Origin: Clostridiales bacterium
Lineage (GTDB): Bacteria; Bacillota; Clostridia; Christensenellales; Borkfalkiaceae
Assembly: GCA_015069365.1 (NCBI GenBank)
Contig: SVIT01000001.1
Coordinates: 1 to 64,000 of the forward strand
Length of the DNA stretch: 64,000 nucleotides
Direction: 5' to 3'
Position 1 is the first letter of the stretch. Each line of letters begins with the position of its first letter. Shown one piece after another: positions 38,368 to 48,623 of this stretch. A model generated the notes under the pieces. It worked only from the letters and a program-made list of their open reading frames with translations. It had not been told where the DNA came from and ran no database searches. Position numbers and translations under genes: made by a program.

Positions 38368-39717
38368 TTAGTTTGCTTCAACGAAAACGATATCGCTCAA
38401 TTCGAAAATTTCGACCTGATATTGATTGTTGAAGAATTCTACAAGACCTGTAAGATTAATCGTCTTGTTGAGGAAATAATCACCTGTGATAAGATTATTA
38501 TTTTCGTCGTATAATTTCGGGGTACGTACGCTGATCGTTTCATTGCCGCTCTTACAAGTAAGGGTCAATGCACCGTCGTTGTTGCCGCCCGTTGCCGTTG
38601 TGTGAACTTTCGTAACAGTGAGATTGTTCATAGAGATAGAGGTCTGCAACGCAAGGTATGCATAATCGTATTCTTTCGTTTCGCCGCCGTCAGCCGTTTC
38701 TACGTCGATTTCTACCTTGCTGTTAAAGGTCTCGGGAGTAGTGAGTACGTTGGATACTTCACAGCCCGTTTCAAGGAGCTGAATATTGTTGGGGTTAGAC
38801 GTATTGAATAAATCGTAATAAAGATCACATACTTGCCAAGACGTACCGTACTGGGATTCGTATCTAGATACTTTACCTACGATACGCACGCGGTTGCCTA
38901 CCTCCAACAAATCTTCCCCGTCCGTAGAAAGGGTAAATCCGTAATAGATATAGATACCATAGTATCTGTCTTCTACCTCATTATAATCTTCTACGTAAAC
39001 GCCGTTGTTGCTGTACTGGGTAACCGTACCGTTGAACGCTACGCGTTTGCCTTCGTAATCTTCAATATTCAAACGAAGGTGCTTAAGGTCCATTTCAATC
39101 GCTGCGCCGTCATAGAAATCGGGGTCTTTTGCGTCGCCGAAAACGTGTAACTGCAACAAACCTGCATTGTTGATCGCTGCCGTACAAACAGTGCCGTAAC
39201 GGGTATCGCCCGCTTTAGAACCGACTGCAAGACCGTTTTGCAATAATTCGAGATTCAAATTACGATAGGTGGAAGAACCTTCGGTTTTGTACCAAATCCA
39301 TACGAGGTATCTTTCGCCCGTGGAGTCTTTTTCCCAAGTAGCGCCGTCCGTTTCTAATATAATTGAAGTCGCGGAGAGCAATTTTTCCTTGGTAAAGGTA
39401 GCTGCTTTTTTACCCCAAGGTTCAATCTTACCCGTAGATTCGGGGGTGTTGCAGGCGAGGTATCTCGCCTTTAACACACCGTTTGCATCAATACTGGTAG
39501 GAACGTTAAAGTGGGTCGTGTCGCCGTCGATATAGTTTTTAACGGTAACTTCTTGCTTGTTGGTTTCGCTGTTCATATCCAACGTCAGCTGAGCCGCGTA
39601 GTCGATAAATTCAGCTTTTTCTTTACCGCCGATTAAACCGCTCAAAGCTTCGCAACCAGTCAAACAACCCAAAATAATACCAAGGAGCAATAGTAAAGAT
39701 AAAAATTTCTTTTTCAT
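38368..39717 (-). CDS. Lipoprotein with staphylococcal nuclease (SNase)-like domain and OB-like C-terminal segment
   Basis: VTVKNYIDGDTTHFNVP...VLKARYLACNTPESTGKIEPWGKKAATFTKEKLLSATSIILETDG...RYLVWIWY...LNLELLQNGLAVG. Confidence 0.85.
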   Translation of the reverse strand: MKKKFLSLLLLLGIILGCLTGCEALSGLIGGKEKAEFIDYAAQLTLDMNSETNKQEVTVKNYIDGDTTHFNVPTSIDANGVLKARYLACNTPESTGKIEPWGKKAATFTKEKLLSATSIILETDGATWEKDSTGERYLVWIWYKTEGSSTYRNLNLELLQNGLAVGSKAGDTRYGTVCTAAINNAGLLQLHVFGDAKDPDFYDGAAIEMDLKHLRLNIEDYEGKRVAFNGTVTQYSNNGVYVEDYNEVEDRYYGIYIYYGFTLSTDGEDLLEVGNRVRIVGKVSRYESQYGTSWQVCDLYYDLFNTSNPNNIQLLETGCEVSNVLTTPETFNSKVEIDVETADGGETKEYDYAYLALQTSISMNNLTVTKVHTTATGGNNDGALTLTCKSGNETISVRTPKLYDENNNLITGDYFLNKTINLTGLVEFFNNQYQVEIFELSDIVFVEAN

Positions 39718-39759
39718 ATTGTTAAACCTTTTTGTGCGTGTAATACACTATAATGATAA

Positions 39760-41229
39760 TTATTTGTCGTAACGCTTGGACAATGCGGAAACGGATTTTG
39801 CAAATTCGCTTTCGATAAACTGTGCAACCGTCTGACCACCAGTAGGATCTTTGGAGAAGCAGGTTTGGATAAGAAGACCTACTTCGTCACGAGCCGCGGA
39901 AGAACCGTGGAATGCGGGGGATACGTAGTAGTAATCTCTCATTTCCATCGTCTTCTTAATAACGGTAGCTTGCAAACGAGCGTTGCCGTCAGCCTTTGCG
40001 ATTTGTTTTGCGTAGGTTTCGTTATTCATAATCGATTGAACTGCGGAGCAATAACCGTTGTTTAAGGACATTGCGCCCTGGAGTTGAATATCCGTCGTCA
40101 AGAATTTAGCAAACAACCAAGCTGCCGCCATTTCCTGTTCGTTTGATTTTTTGAACAAACATACGGAAGGACCCTGGGAAATTACTTTCGGGTCTTCGGG
40201 GTTGGACTGAGGGATCATTGCAATGCCTACTTCAAACGGATAGGTGCCGTCATTGTTTTTAGTAGGGCATTGATAACCTGCGCCTGCGGAAGAACCGATG
40301 GACATATAGGTGTGAAGTTTCTTAGGATCGGTTTCCTTGAAGAGGTTAGAGGTATAGGTACCGCCGTTCAATTCTTCCGTCGTTACCCAGTCGTTTTGAT
40401 ACCAACCTCTGAATCTTTCAACAAACGCGCGGTTTTCAGCGGTGTTGAAGAGGAAGTGGCTGTCACCCTCGATTGCCGTATAGGGAGTGCCGAGCTGTTC
40501 GGTCATCGTGATGAACCAGTTTGCTTCGGAGTCATAACCCAAAGGAATACACTTGTTACCTTTTGCAGCTTCTGCGGTAGCAATCGTTCCAAGCAACGTT
40601 TCCATGTCGTCCCAAGTGGTAGGAACTTGGTAGTTGTTTTTTTCGAAATACGTCTTGTTGTAGTACAAAACTTCCGTGGATTTCAATACGGGAAGGGTGT
40701 ACATTTTGTCGTCGCCGTAAACTTTACCTTCGTTGTAGTAAGCGGGAACGAAATCGTTGATTTGTTCCTGTGTGAAACCAACTTCCGTATTATTGATAAA
40801 ATCGTCGAGAGTAAGCACTGCTTTCGACTTGTTGTAAAGAGCAACGTGGTCGGGGTAGCAGTATGCAAGGCTGGGCGCGGTACCATTACCAGACATTTCC
40901 GTCGTGATTTGGTCGCGAACGCCGGGATAGTCGCCGTAGGAGTTGTGAACAACCTTGATGTTAGGATACAATTCGTTAAATCTTACGATATGGTTGTCAA
41001 GAATCGTTCTCAACGCTTCGCCCATCGTGTGGTAGAAAGAGATGGTTACTTCACTGCCGTCGTATGCAACGCTGTTAACGCTGCCGGTAACGACTTTGGT
41101 GTTGGTGTAATCATCATTATTGCCGCCGCCAGCACCGGGCAAGAAACTACAAGAAGACATCGCCATAACGTTACCTGCAATCAACGCCGTCGTGGTGATA
41201 GAGAGTAAAAGTTTGCTGATTTTTTTCAT
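39760..41229 (-). CDS. ABC transporter extracellular solute-binding lipoprotein (UgpB/MalE type)
   Basis: VTISFYHTMGEALRTILDNHIVRFNELYPNIKVVHNSYGDYPGVRDQITTEMSGNGTAPSLAYCYPDHVALY. Confidence 0.92.
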   Translation of the reverse strand: MKKISKLLLSITTTALIAGNVMAMSSCSFLPGAGGGNNDDYTNTKVVTGSVNSVAYDGSEVTISFYHTMGEALRTILDNHIVRFNELYPNIKVVHNSYGDYPGVRDQITTEMSGNGTAPSLAYCYPDHVALYNKSKAVLTLDDFINNTEVGFTQEQINDFVPAYYNEGKVYGDDKMYTLPVLKSTEVLYYNKTYFEKNNYQVPTTWDDMETLLGTIATAEAAKGNKCIPLGYDSEANWFITMTEQLGTPYTAIEGDSHFLFNTAENRAFVERFRGWYQNDWVTTEELNGGTYTSNLFKETDPKKLHTYMSIGSSAGAGYQCPTKNNDGTYPFEVGIAMIPQSNPEDPKVISQGPSVCLFKKSNEQEMAAAWLFAKFLTTDIQLQGAMSLNNGYCSAVQSIMNNETYAKQIAKADGNARLQATVIKKTMEMRDYYYVSPAFHGSSAARDEVGLLIQTCFSKDPTGGQTVAQFIESEFAKSVSALSKRYDK

Positions 41230-41291
41230 AACATTACTTCCTTTATATTGTTTTTATTTTTATATTGACTGAACTGTAATAGCGGTGCAGA

Positions 41292-42269
41292 TTAACCCTT
41301 AATACCGCTTCTAGAAACGCCTTTCATAATATATTTTCTAAGGAAAATGAAGACCATGAAGAGAGGAGTAGATACCATGGTTACCGCCGCCATTTGAACG
41401 GGGAAGTCCGTTTGACCGCCGTCGGGCGCCTTGAACGAGTCGCGCAAACCGATAGTGATAAGATATAGATCTTTGTTTTTCGTAACCAACTTAGGCCACA
41501 TATAGGTATTCCATGCGCCCATCATCTTGAGGATCGTAATCGAGATCAAGGTGGGTAGAGCAAGGGGAATCATAACCTTCCAAAGATATTTAAGATCGGT
41601 CGTACCGTCTACTTTTGCAGCCAAATACAGTTCGTTGGGAATCTGCATAAAGTTCTGTTTTAACAGGTAAATGTAGAAGACACTAACGAGGAAGGGAACG
41701 ATCAAAACGGTATAGGTATTCAACCAACCGAATTCGCTGACAGTTTGATAGTTGGTGATCGTGAATAATTCCCCAGGAATCATCATGGTTGCAAGCAAGA
41801 GTGCAAACAACGTGTTCTTGCCTTTGAATTCAAGTCGCGCGAACGCGAATGCCGAAAGCACGGTGATGATAAGAGAGAGGAAAGTGGATACCAAGCCAAC
41901 GTAAACGGTATTCACAAACAGCGTCCCGAGGTTTGCTGCGTTAAACGCTTCGGCATAGTTATGCCAGTCGAAGGTACGTGGAAGCAACGTAGGGGTAGCC
42001 AAATTATATTCATCCAGCGTTTTTACAGACGAAATCAACATCCAGTAGAAAGGGAACAAAATAATGAACGCCATAATACCGAGGAACGCATACAGACCAA
42101 CTTGAACAAGGATTTTCATTACCGCTTGTTTGTTGGATACGTTCTTTATATTTTGTTCATGCATGACGCCTTCTACAAGAGCCGACGTTTGGTTTTCAGA
42201 AGGTTCTACGGTTTCTTCAACGGTGATTTCTTCTTCGGAAACAACTTCTTCATTGATAGAATCAGACAT
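41292..42269 (-). CDS. ABC transporter permease (UgpE/MalG type)
   Basis: FYWMLISSVKTLDEY; ELYLAAKVDGTTDLKYLWKVMIPLALPTLISITIL EAA loop. Confidence 0.93.
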   Translation of the reverse strand: MSDSINEEVVSEEEITVEETVEPSENQTSALVEGVMHEQNIKNVSNKQAVMKILVQVGLYAFLGIMAFIILFPFYWMLISSVKTLDEYNLATPTLLPRTFDWHNYAEAFNAANLGTLFVNTVYVGLVSTFLSLIITVLSAFAFARLEFKGKNTLFALLLATMMIPGELFTITNYQTVSEFGWLNTYTVLIVPFLVSVFYIYLLKQNFMQIPNELYLAAKVDGTTDLKYLWKVMIPLALPTLISITILKMMGAWNTYMWPKLVTKNKDLYLITIGLRDSFKAPDGGQTDFPVQMAAVTMVSTPLFMVFIFLRKYIMKGVSRSGIKG

Positions 42270-42280
42270 CGCGCACCTCC

Positions 42281-43351
42281 TTAATAATGTGTTTTCTTCT
42301 TGCTGACGTAAAGATTGATCATCGTTACGACAAAGATGATGGCGAAGAGGATAAGTGCGGCTGCGCTTGCTTCGCCGTAATATCCGTCGGGGATAATCTC
42401 ATAGATGTACCCAACCATCGTGTTCAATCTGCCTGCATCTGCAACCGGTCCCATCGAATCGCCGAAGATACCGACAATGTTCGAATATTCCTTAAAGCCA
42501 CCGATAAAACCTGTAATGATAACGTAGGCAAGCATCGGAGAAAGCATGGGAACGGTAATTCTCGTAAAGACTCTCCAACGGGGAGTACTGTCGATTTTAG
42601 CCGCTTCGTAATATTGCTTGTTCACGCTCTGTAAACCGCCGAGCAAAATCAAGATTTTGAAGGGCAACGCATTCCATACGGTGTAGATAACCAATACGGC
42701 GATGTTTGCAGAATAGGAAGAACCTGCGTTAATCCAGTTGATAGGTTCTACGCCGAAGATACCTAAGATATTGTTCATGATACCCCACGTTTCAACCAAA
42801 CTTGCGTTAGAGGGCTTACCGACGATGTTGAACATTGCCGCGAATACCATACCGATTGCAATCGAGTTGGTAACGTAAGGCAGGAAGAAAATCGTCTGCA
42901 AGAATCTGCGCAAAGGTCTGATTGCGTTGAGGCATACTGCGATAAGGAGTGCTAAGAACGTAGAGATGGGCACGGTGAGTATGCAAAGCAACATCGTGTT
43001 TTTCAAACATGTCAAGAAGATATCCGCCTTTAAAACGGTGCTAAAGTTGCCAAAACCGAATTTGAATTTTTCACCGCCAATGACGTCCATACTGTTATAG
43101 CCTTCCAACATGGAAATACGCAGAGTATTAAAGATAGGCCATACGGTAAAGATCATCAAAAGAATCATTGCAGGAAGAAGATAGATCCAACCCTTCCATT
43201 TGTCAAACTTTAATTTTCTGACGATTAAAGTTTTCCAAAACGCTTGGTAGACCCATGCGCAGAAAAACGTCTGCCAAACCCATTTTACGCAGAAGGTTTT
43301 CCAAAAACCTTTCACGAAAACGGTGTTAAGGAAATCAAGTGCTTTTGCCAT
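42281..43351 (-). CDS. ABC transporter permease (UgpA/MalF type)
   Basis: YEAAKIDSTPRWRVFTRITVPMLSPMLAYVIITGFIGGFK EAA loop. Confidence 0.93.
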   Translation of the reverse strand: MAKALDFLNTVFVKGFWKTFCVKWVWQTFFCAWVYQAFWKTLIVRKLKFDKWKGWIYLLPAMILLMIFTVWPIFNTLRISMLEGYNSMDVIGGEKFKFGFGNFSTVLKADIFLTCLKNTMLLCILTVPISTFLALLIAVCLNAIRPLRRFLQTIFFLPYVTNSIAIGMVFAAMFNIVGKPSNASLVETWGIMNNILGIFGVEPINWINAGSSYSANIAVLVIYTVWNALPFKILILLGGLQSVNKQYYEAAKIDSTPRWRVFTRITVPMLSPMLAYVIITGFIGGFKEYSNIVGIFGDSMGPVADAGRLNTMVGYIYEIIPDGYYGEASAAALILFAIIFVVTMINLYVSKKKTHY

Positions 43352-43354
43352 AAC

Positions 43355-44455
43355 TTACACCTCGAAATAGATACGTTCTTCCGTTTCCGCGTCAAAGAGG
43401 AATACTTTGTGAGGTTTCAAATCGTAACGAACCGTCGCGCTGGTTACGTCAATCTTATTGTCAGCGTCTACAATCGAACGGATCACAGGGTTGAGGGAAG
43501 CTGCGTTACGGGAAACGACGGAGACGTCGCGGCCCATGACTTCAACGTTGGAAAGTTGGCATTCGAACGCGCCGTTTTCCTTAACGATAAAGCCTTCGGG
43601 ACGGATTGCAACGGTAACTGCTTTGTCTTCTACGCCTTTTACGTCAAGCACTGCGTTTTCGCCTATATACAGTTTTTCGCCTTCCACTTTGCCCGTGAAT
43701 ACGTTGATGGGGGGCGTACCGAGGAATTTCGCAACGAACAAGTTGGTAGGATTATCATAGATATCCTGAGGTTTGCCCACCTGCTGTACAACGCCCAATT
43801 TCATAACGACGATTTCGTCGGAAATACTCATCGCTTCTTCTTGGTCGTGGGTTACGAATACCGTCGTGATGCCCGTTTCTTTCTGAATTCTTCTGATTTC
43901 TTCACGAGTCTGCAATCTCAAACGTGCGTCGAGGTTAGACAAAGGCTCGTCCAAAAGAAGAACGCGGGGCATTTTAACGAGTGCACGCGCAATTGCAACA
44001 CGTTGTTGCTGACCGCCCGAAAGTTCGCTGGGCTTTCTGTCCATCAATTCGTCGATCTGCACGAGTTTTGCCGCTTCGTACGCTCTGTCCAGCATCTGCT
44101 GTTTGGTCATTTTGTCCGCGCCGCGCAAGTTCTGCAAAGGGAACAAGATGTTCTGTTTAACCGTCATGTGCGGATACAAAGCGTAGTTCTGGAATACCAA
44201 GCCGATCCCTCTGTTTTCGGGGGAGAGTTCGGTAACGTCTTCTTCGCCGAAGAAGATCTTACCAGAAGAGGGCTTCTGCAAACCGCTGATCATGTACAGC
44301 GTCGTACTCTTACCGCAGCCGGAGGGGCCGAGCAAGCCTACCAGTTTCCCGTCGGGGATCGTGTAGGTGAAGTCGTTTACTGCGATGACTTCGCCACCCG
44401 TCTTTTTGTTACGGCTGGGAAAGATTTTTGTCAGGTTTTGTAATTCTACTTTCAT
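43355..44455 (-). CDS. ABC transporter ATP-binding protein (UgpC/MsmK type)
   Basis: GLLGPSGCGKSTTLYMISGL; LSGGQQQRVAIARALVKMPRVLLLDEPLSNLDARLR; TOBE-like C-terminus. Confidence 0.95.
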   Translation of the reverse strand: MKVELQNLTKIFPSRNKKTGGEVIAVNDFTYTIPDGKLVGLLGPSGCGKSTTLYMISGLQKPSSGKIFFGEEDVTELSPENRGIGLVFQNYALYPHMTVKQNILFPLQNLRGADKMTKQQMLDRAYEAAKLVQIDELMDRKPSELSGGQQQRVAIARALVKMPRVLLLDEPLSNLDARLRLQTREEIRRIQKETGITTVFVTHDQEEAMSISDEIVVMKLGVVQQVGKPQDIYDNPTNLFVAKFLGTPPINVFTGKVEGEKLYIGENAVLDVKGVEDKAVTVAIRPEGFIVKENGAFECQLSNVEVMGRDVSVVSRNAASLNPVIRSIVDADNKIDVTSATVRYDLKPHKVFLFDAETEERIYFEV

Positions 44456-44488
44456 ATAACCTCCTGGATAGAATTATCTGTCGTTGAT

Positions 44489-45310
44489 TTATTCTTGTTC
44501 GCTTTGTTCGATCGTTTCGGGCTCTGCCGTGCTGTCGAGCCGTCCAAAATCTTGATTTTGCGAAACCAGTTTCTCATGTTCTGCCGTTTTATAGGCAATC
44601 AATTCTTCTTCCGAGTCAAAAATCTTTTGACTGGAGTAATCTACAACCGCCGTATCCGCAAGCAAGTCGTGTATTGCAGAGTTGGTCTGTGTGATACAGA
44701 TCATCACGATTTGCAAAACAAGGAGTAGGAACAATACCAAAGGTCCTACGCTGCCGAGAACGCCAAAGAGCATCATGGTTAAAATCATAACGGGCACCAT
44801 TGTTTCTATTGCGCCCTGACCCAAAACGGAACGGGTAAAGAGGACTGGACCGGAAATCTTGACGCAGTTCGTCCGAACGACTGCAAGCCCGAAGATTTTC
44901 TTCCCCAGCGTTCTGCCGTGCCGTAAAAATAAAGGGATCGTAAAATACAATATCAGGTAGGAGGAAAGAATGCTGATGCTGACAATCGAGAGGCCTAAGG
45001 AGAAGATTTTCTCGTAGGTCGCTTGTACGTCTGCGTCTTTACCGAATGCTTCGTTTGCCTTTTCGTATTGCGTCTTTTCCGCATCGGAAAGAGCGTTGTA
45101 TTCTTCCTGCGTGATATCGAGTTCGATCCCGTATTCTTGCACGTATTTATTTGTATATTCTTCCAACTTCTCAGTGTAAGTATCATATCCGAACGCCGCA
45201 GACAGCAAAGCGGCGATCCCCACAACGATCATCGCTGTGAGAATCATATCGAACAAATATGCGGATATTCGTTTCCAAATACCGGCTTTTTGTAAACTGA
45301 GAAGTGACAT
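44489..45310 (-). CDS. RDD family membrane protein
   Basis: KRISAYLFDMILTAMIV...RHGRTLGKKIFGLAVVR. Confidence 0.85.
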   Translation of the reverse strand: MSLLSLQKAGIWKRISAYLFDMILTAMIVVGIAALLSAAFGYDTYTEKLEEYTNKYVQEYGIELDITQEEYNALSDAEKTQYEKANEAFGKDADVQATYEKIFSLGLSIVSISILSSYLILYFTIPLFLRHGRTLGKKIFGLAVVRTNCVKISGPVLFTRSVLGQGAIETMVPVMILTMMLFGVLGSVGPLVLFLLLVLQIVMICITQTNSAIHDLLADTAVVDYSSQKIFDSEEELIAYKTAEHEKLVSQNQDFGRLDSTAEPETIEQSEQE

Positions 45311-45551
45311 AAATTACAATCCTTTTTACTGCTAAAAATGGAAAGGGGGGCGACGAAAACGAGGTTTTGTTTAGGTCGCGACAATATATTAAAAATATAT
45401 CGCCTACACATATAATACCACTATTTTCGACAAAAAGCAAATTTTTTTCGCGGTTCTTTGAAAAAAGTAAGAAAAAAATATCTTTTTTTATTAAAACCCT
45501 GAAGAACCAAGGAAAAAGAGAGGTCTGTGGGGGCAAAAATTAAAATTCTTC

Positions 45552-45580
45552 TTGACAGTTCACCGAAAAACGGCTATAAT
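45552..45580 (+). promoter_or_regulatory. Consensus sigma-A promoter for deo operon
   Basis: TTGACA-17 nt-TATAAT, about 32 nt upstream of deoC. Confidence 0.85.
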
Positions 45581-45612
45581 AGCAGGGTAAACCAAATTTT
45601 GGAGAAAGAAAA

Positions 45613-46278
45613 ATGGACGTAAAAAATATTTTATCGAAATGCGATCATACCCTTTTAGGGCAAGCGGCAACCTGGGAACAGATCAAAAAAATCTGTGACG
45701 AAGGCATGCAATATAGCACGGCTTCGGTATGTATCCCCCCTAGCTACGTAAAGCAAGCGAAAGAGTACGTAGGGGAAAAGCTGGCAATCTGTACAGTCAT
45801 CGGTTTTCCCAACGGCTACAACACCACGGCGGTGAAAGTTTTTGAAACGGCAGACGCGATTGCAAACGGGGCGGACGAGATCGACATGGTGATCAATATC
45901 GGGCTGTTAAAGGCTGGATGTGATACCCAGGTATGCGATGAAATCCGTCAAATCAAGAAAGCGTGCGGTGGAAAAATACTCAAAGTCATCATCGAAACTT
46001 GTCTTTTGACAGAGGAAGAAAAGGTGCGTATGTGTAAGATCGTAACCGAGGCAGGCGCTGATTACATCAAGACGTCGACGGGCTTTTCCACAGCAGGTGC
46101 GACTCTTGCAGACGTGAAACTGATGCGCGAAAACGTAGGTGCTGAAGTAAAGGTAAAGGCGGCGGGCGGTATTTCGGGCTTGGAAGACGCACAGAACTTT
46201 TTAGATCTCGGTGCGGAACGTCTGGGAACCAGCCGCGTTGTCAAGGCGGTGCAGGGCATCGAAGGCAAAGGGTATTAA
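45613..46278 (+). CDS. deoC: Deoxyribose-phosphate aldolase
   Basis: [65 protein letters not shown]. Confidence 0.96.
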   Translation: MDVKNILSKCDHTLLGQAATWEQIKKICDEGMQYSTASVCIPPSYVKQAKEYVGEKLAICTVIGFPNGYNTTAVKVFETADAIANGADEIDMVINIGLLKAGCDTQVCDEIRQIKKACGGKILKVIIETCLLTEEEKVRMCKIVTEAGADYIKTSTGFSTAGATLADVKLMRENVGAEVKVKAAGGISGLEDAQNFLDLGAERLGTSRVVKAVQGIEGKGY

Positions 46279-46318
46279 TCAATCGATTATAAATCAGACA
46301 AAAAAGGAGAAAAATATT

Positions 46319-47032
46319 ATGGCTATTCCTACACCTCATATCTCTGCAAAGGCAGGGGATTTTGCAAAGACAGTATTGATGCCGGGGGATCCTCTCCGCG
46401 CAAAATATATTGCGGAGAATTATCTTGAAAACGCAACGCTTGTCAATAACGTACGCGGCGTGCAGGGTTATACAGGTTATTATAAGGGCAAAAGAGTTTC
46501 CGTTATGGCGTCTGGCATGGGACAGCCCTCTATCGGGATTTATTCGTACGAACTGTTCAATTTCTACGGTGTGGAATCGATCATTCGCGTAGGGTCTTGC
46601 GGATCGTTCTCTCCCGAGCTCCATGTGCGTGATATCGTCGTTGCGATGGGGGCATGTACGAATGGAAACTACGCTTCGCAGTATAAATTGCCTGGGACTT
46701 TCTGTCCGATCGCGGACTTTGACATGGTGCGCCGCGCCGCGGAAGAATGTGAAAAAGCGGGGGTGAAATACCGCGTGGGGAATATCCTTTCCTCGGATAT
46801 GTTCTACGACGATGCGAACTCTGGTATGGATTGGGCGAAGATGGGGGTTCTCGGCGTAGAGATGGAATCTGCAGCGCTCTATTGTAACGCGGCGCGCGCA
46901 GGGAAAAAGGCGTTGTGTATCTGCACTGTAAGCGATTCTTTTATCTATCCTGAAGAAAACACGACGGCAGAAGAAAGACAGACGTCGTTCACAAAGATGA
47001 TGGAGATTGCGCTTGCGATCGCCGAAGAATAA
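46319..47032 (+). CDS. deoD: Purine-nucleoside phosphorylase
   Basis: PTPHISAKAGDFAKTVLMPGDPLRAKYIAENYL; GMGQPSIGIYSYEL; VEMESAALY. Confidence 0.96.
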   Translation: MAIPTPHISAKAGDFAKTVLMPGDPLRAKYIAENYLENATLVNNVRGVQGYTGYYKGKRVSVMASGMGQPSIGIYSYELFNFYGVESIIRVGSCGSFSPELHVRDIVVAMGACTNGNYASQYKLPGTFCPIADFDMVRRAAEECEKAGVKYRVGNILSSDMFYDDANSGMDWAKMGVLGVEMESAALYCNAARAGKKALCICTVSDSFIYPEENTTAEERQTSFTKMMEIALAIAEE

Positions 47033-47047
47033 TTATAGGAGAATTTC

Positions 47048-48214
47048 ATGGCAAAACGTACTTTCTTGATCGTTTTGGATAGCGTGGGTATCGGTGCGAT
47101 GCCCGACGCGGCAAACTGGGGCGACGAGGGCAGCCATACCCTCAACGCCATTAAAAATCATGTGGATTTTTATTGCCCGAATCTGACCGATTTGGGTCTT
47201 TTCAACATTGACGGATTAGAGGGCGGAGTGGATTCACCTCGTACCTGCTATGCCCGAATGAGAGAATCTTCCCTCGGGAAAGACACGACGATTGGGCACT
47301 GGGAGATTGCGGGCGTGTACTCGCCGAAGCCTCTTCCCACATATCCCGACGGCTTTCCTCAAGAGGTGATCGACGCCTTTGAAAAAGTGACTGGGCGTGG
47401 GACGCTGTGCAATAAACCCTATTCTGGAACGGAAGTTATCAAAGACTACGGCGAGGAGCATTTGCGCACGGGAAAACTGATTGTGTACACCTCTGCAGAC
47501 AGTGTATTCCAAATTGCGGCGCACGAGGATCTTGTGCCCGTGAAAGAGCTGTACCGTTACTGCGAGCAGGCGAGAGAATTGTTGCAAGGGGAACACGGCG
47601 TGGGCAGAATTATCGCCCGTCCTTTTGCGGGAGAATATCCTTTCAAACGAACGCCCCGCCGTCATGATTATTCGTTGACGCCGCCGTCGAAGACTGCGCC
47701 CGACATCATGAAAGAAAACGGGTTTGACGTCATTTCCGTAGGGAAAATTTATGATATTTTTGCAGGGCAGGGCTTTACCGAAAGTCACCCTACCGTCAAC
47801 AATCAAGACGGAATGGATAAGACCATGGGTATCGCAAATCGTGATTTTGAGGGACTTTGCTTTGTCAATTTGGTGGATTTTGATATGGTGTACGGACACC
47901 GCAACGACGTGCAGGGTTATGCGCGTGCGCTGACGGAATTTGACGCGCGTTTGGGAGAATTGTTACCCCTTCTTCGCGAGGACGATTTGTTGATTATTAC
48001 CGCTGACCACGGCTGTGATCCGTCTACGCCGTCCACCGACCATTCGAGAGAATACACTCCGATGCTTGCCTATGGTAAGCGATTCAAAAAGGGGGTCAAC
48101 CTCGGCGTGAGAGAGAGTTTTGCGGATATCGGGGCTACCGTTTTGGAGTGGCACGGACTTTCTGCAGACGGGATTTTCGGGAAGAGTTTTTTAAAGGAGA
48201 TTATTGATGACTGA
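47048..48214 (+). CDS. deoB: Phosphopentomutase
   Basis: FLIVLDSVGIGAMPDAANWGDEGSHTL; TIGHWEIAG; DMVYGHRNDVQGYARAL; ITADHGCDPSTPSTDHSREYTP. Confidence 0.97.
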   Translation: MAKRTFLIVLDSVGIGAMPDAANWGDEGSHTLNAIKNHVDFYCPNLTDLGLFNIDGLEGGVDSPRTCYARMRESSLGKDTTIGHWEIAGVYSPKPLPTYPDGFPQEVIDAFEKVTGRGTLCNKPYSGTEVIKDYGEEHLRTGKLIVYTSADSVFQIAAHEDLVPVKELYRYCEQARELLQGEHGVGRIIARPFAGEYPFKRTPRRHDYSLTPPSKTAPDIMKENGFDVISVGKIYDIFAGQGFTESHPTVNNQDGMDKTMGIANRDFEGLCFVNLVDFDMVYGHRNDVQGYARALTEFDARLGELLPLLREDDLLIITADHGCDPSTPSTDHSREYTPMLAYGKRFKKGVNLGVRESFADIGATVLEWHGLSADGIFGKSFLKEIIDD

Positions 48215-48611
48215 TCGGGAATTGTTAGAGATTGCCGTTGAGGCGAGAAAAAAATCCTATTCTCCCTATTCGGGGTTCCGTGTAGGTGCGGCGCTTTTGG
48301 GAAAGAGCGGAAAGATCTATACGGGCTGCAACGTGGAAAATGCCGCGTACACGCCGACGAACTGCGCGGAAAGAACGGCGGTTTTCAAGGCGGTCAGTGA
48401 GGGTGAAAGAGAATTTTCCGCAATCGCGATCGTGGGCGGAAAAGGGGAAGATGTTGCAGATTTTTGCGCGCCTTGCGGGGTCTGCAGACAGGTTTTGGCA
48501 GAATTTTGCGACGGGGATTTTCGCGTCGTGCTGGGCACGCCCGACAATATCCGCGTGTATAGCTTTGCGGAAATACTGCCTTTGTCCTTTGGAAAAAATG
48601 ATTTGGCGTGA
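48207..48611 (+). CDS. cdd: Cytidine deaminase
   Basis: YSPYSGFRVGAALLGKSGKIYTGCNVENAAYTPTNCAERTA; CAPCGVCRQVLAEF. Confidence 0.96.
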   Translation: MTDRELLEIAVEARKKSYSPYSGFRVGAALLGKSGKIYTGCNVENAAYTPTNCAERTAVFKAVSEGEREFSAIAIVGGKGEDVADFCAPCGVCRQVLAEFCDGDFRVVLGTPDNIRVYSFAEILPLSFGKNDLA

Positions 48612-48623
48612 GGAATTTTGCGT

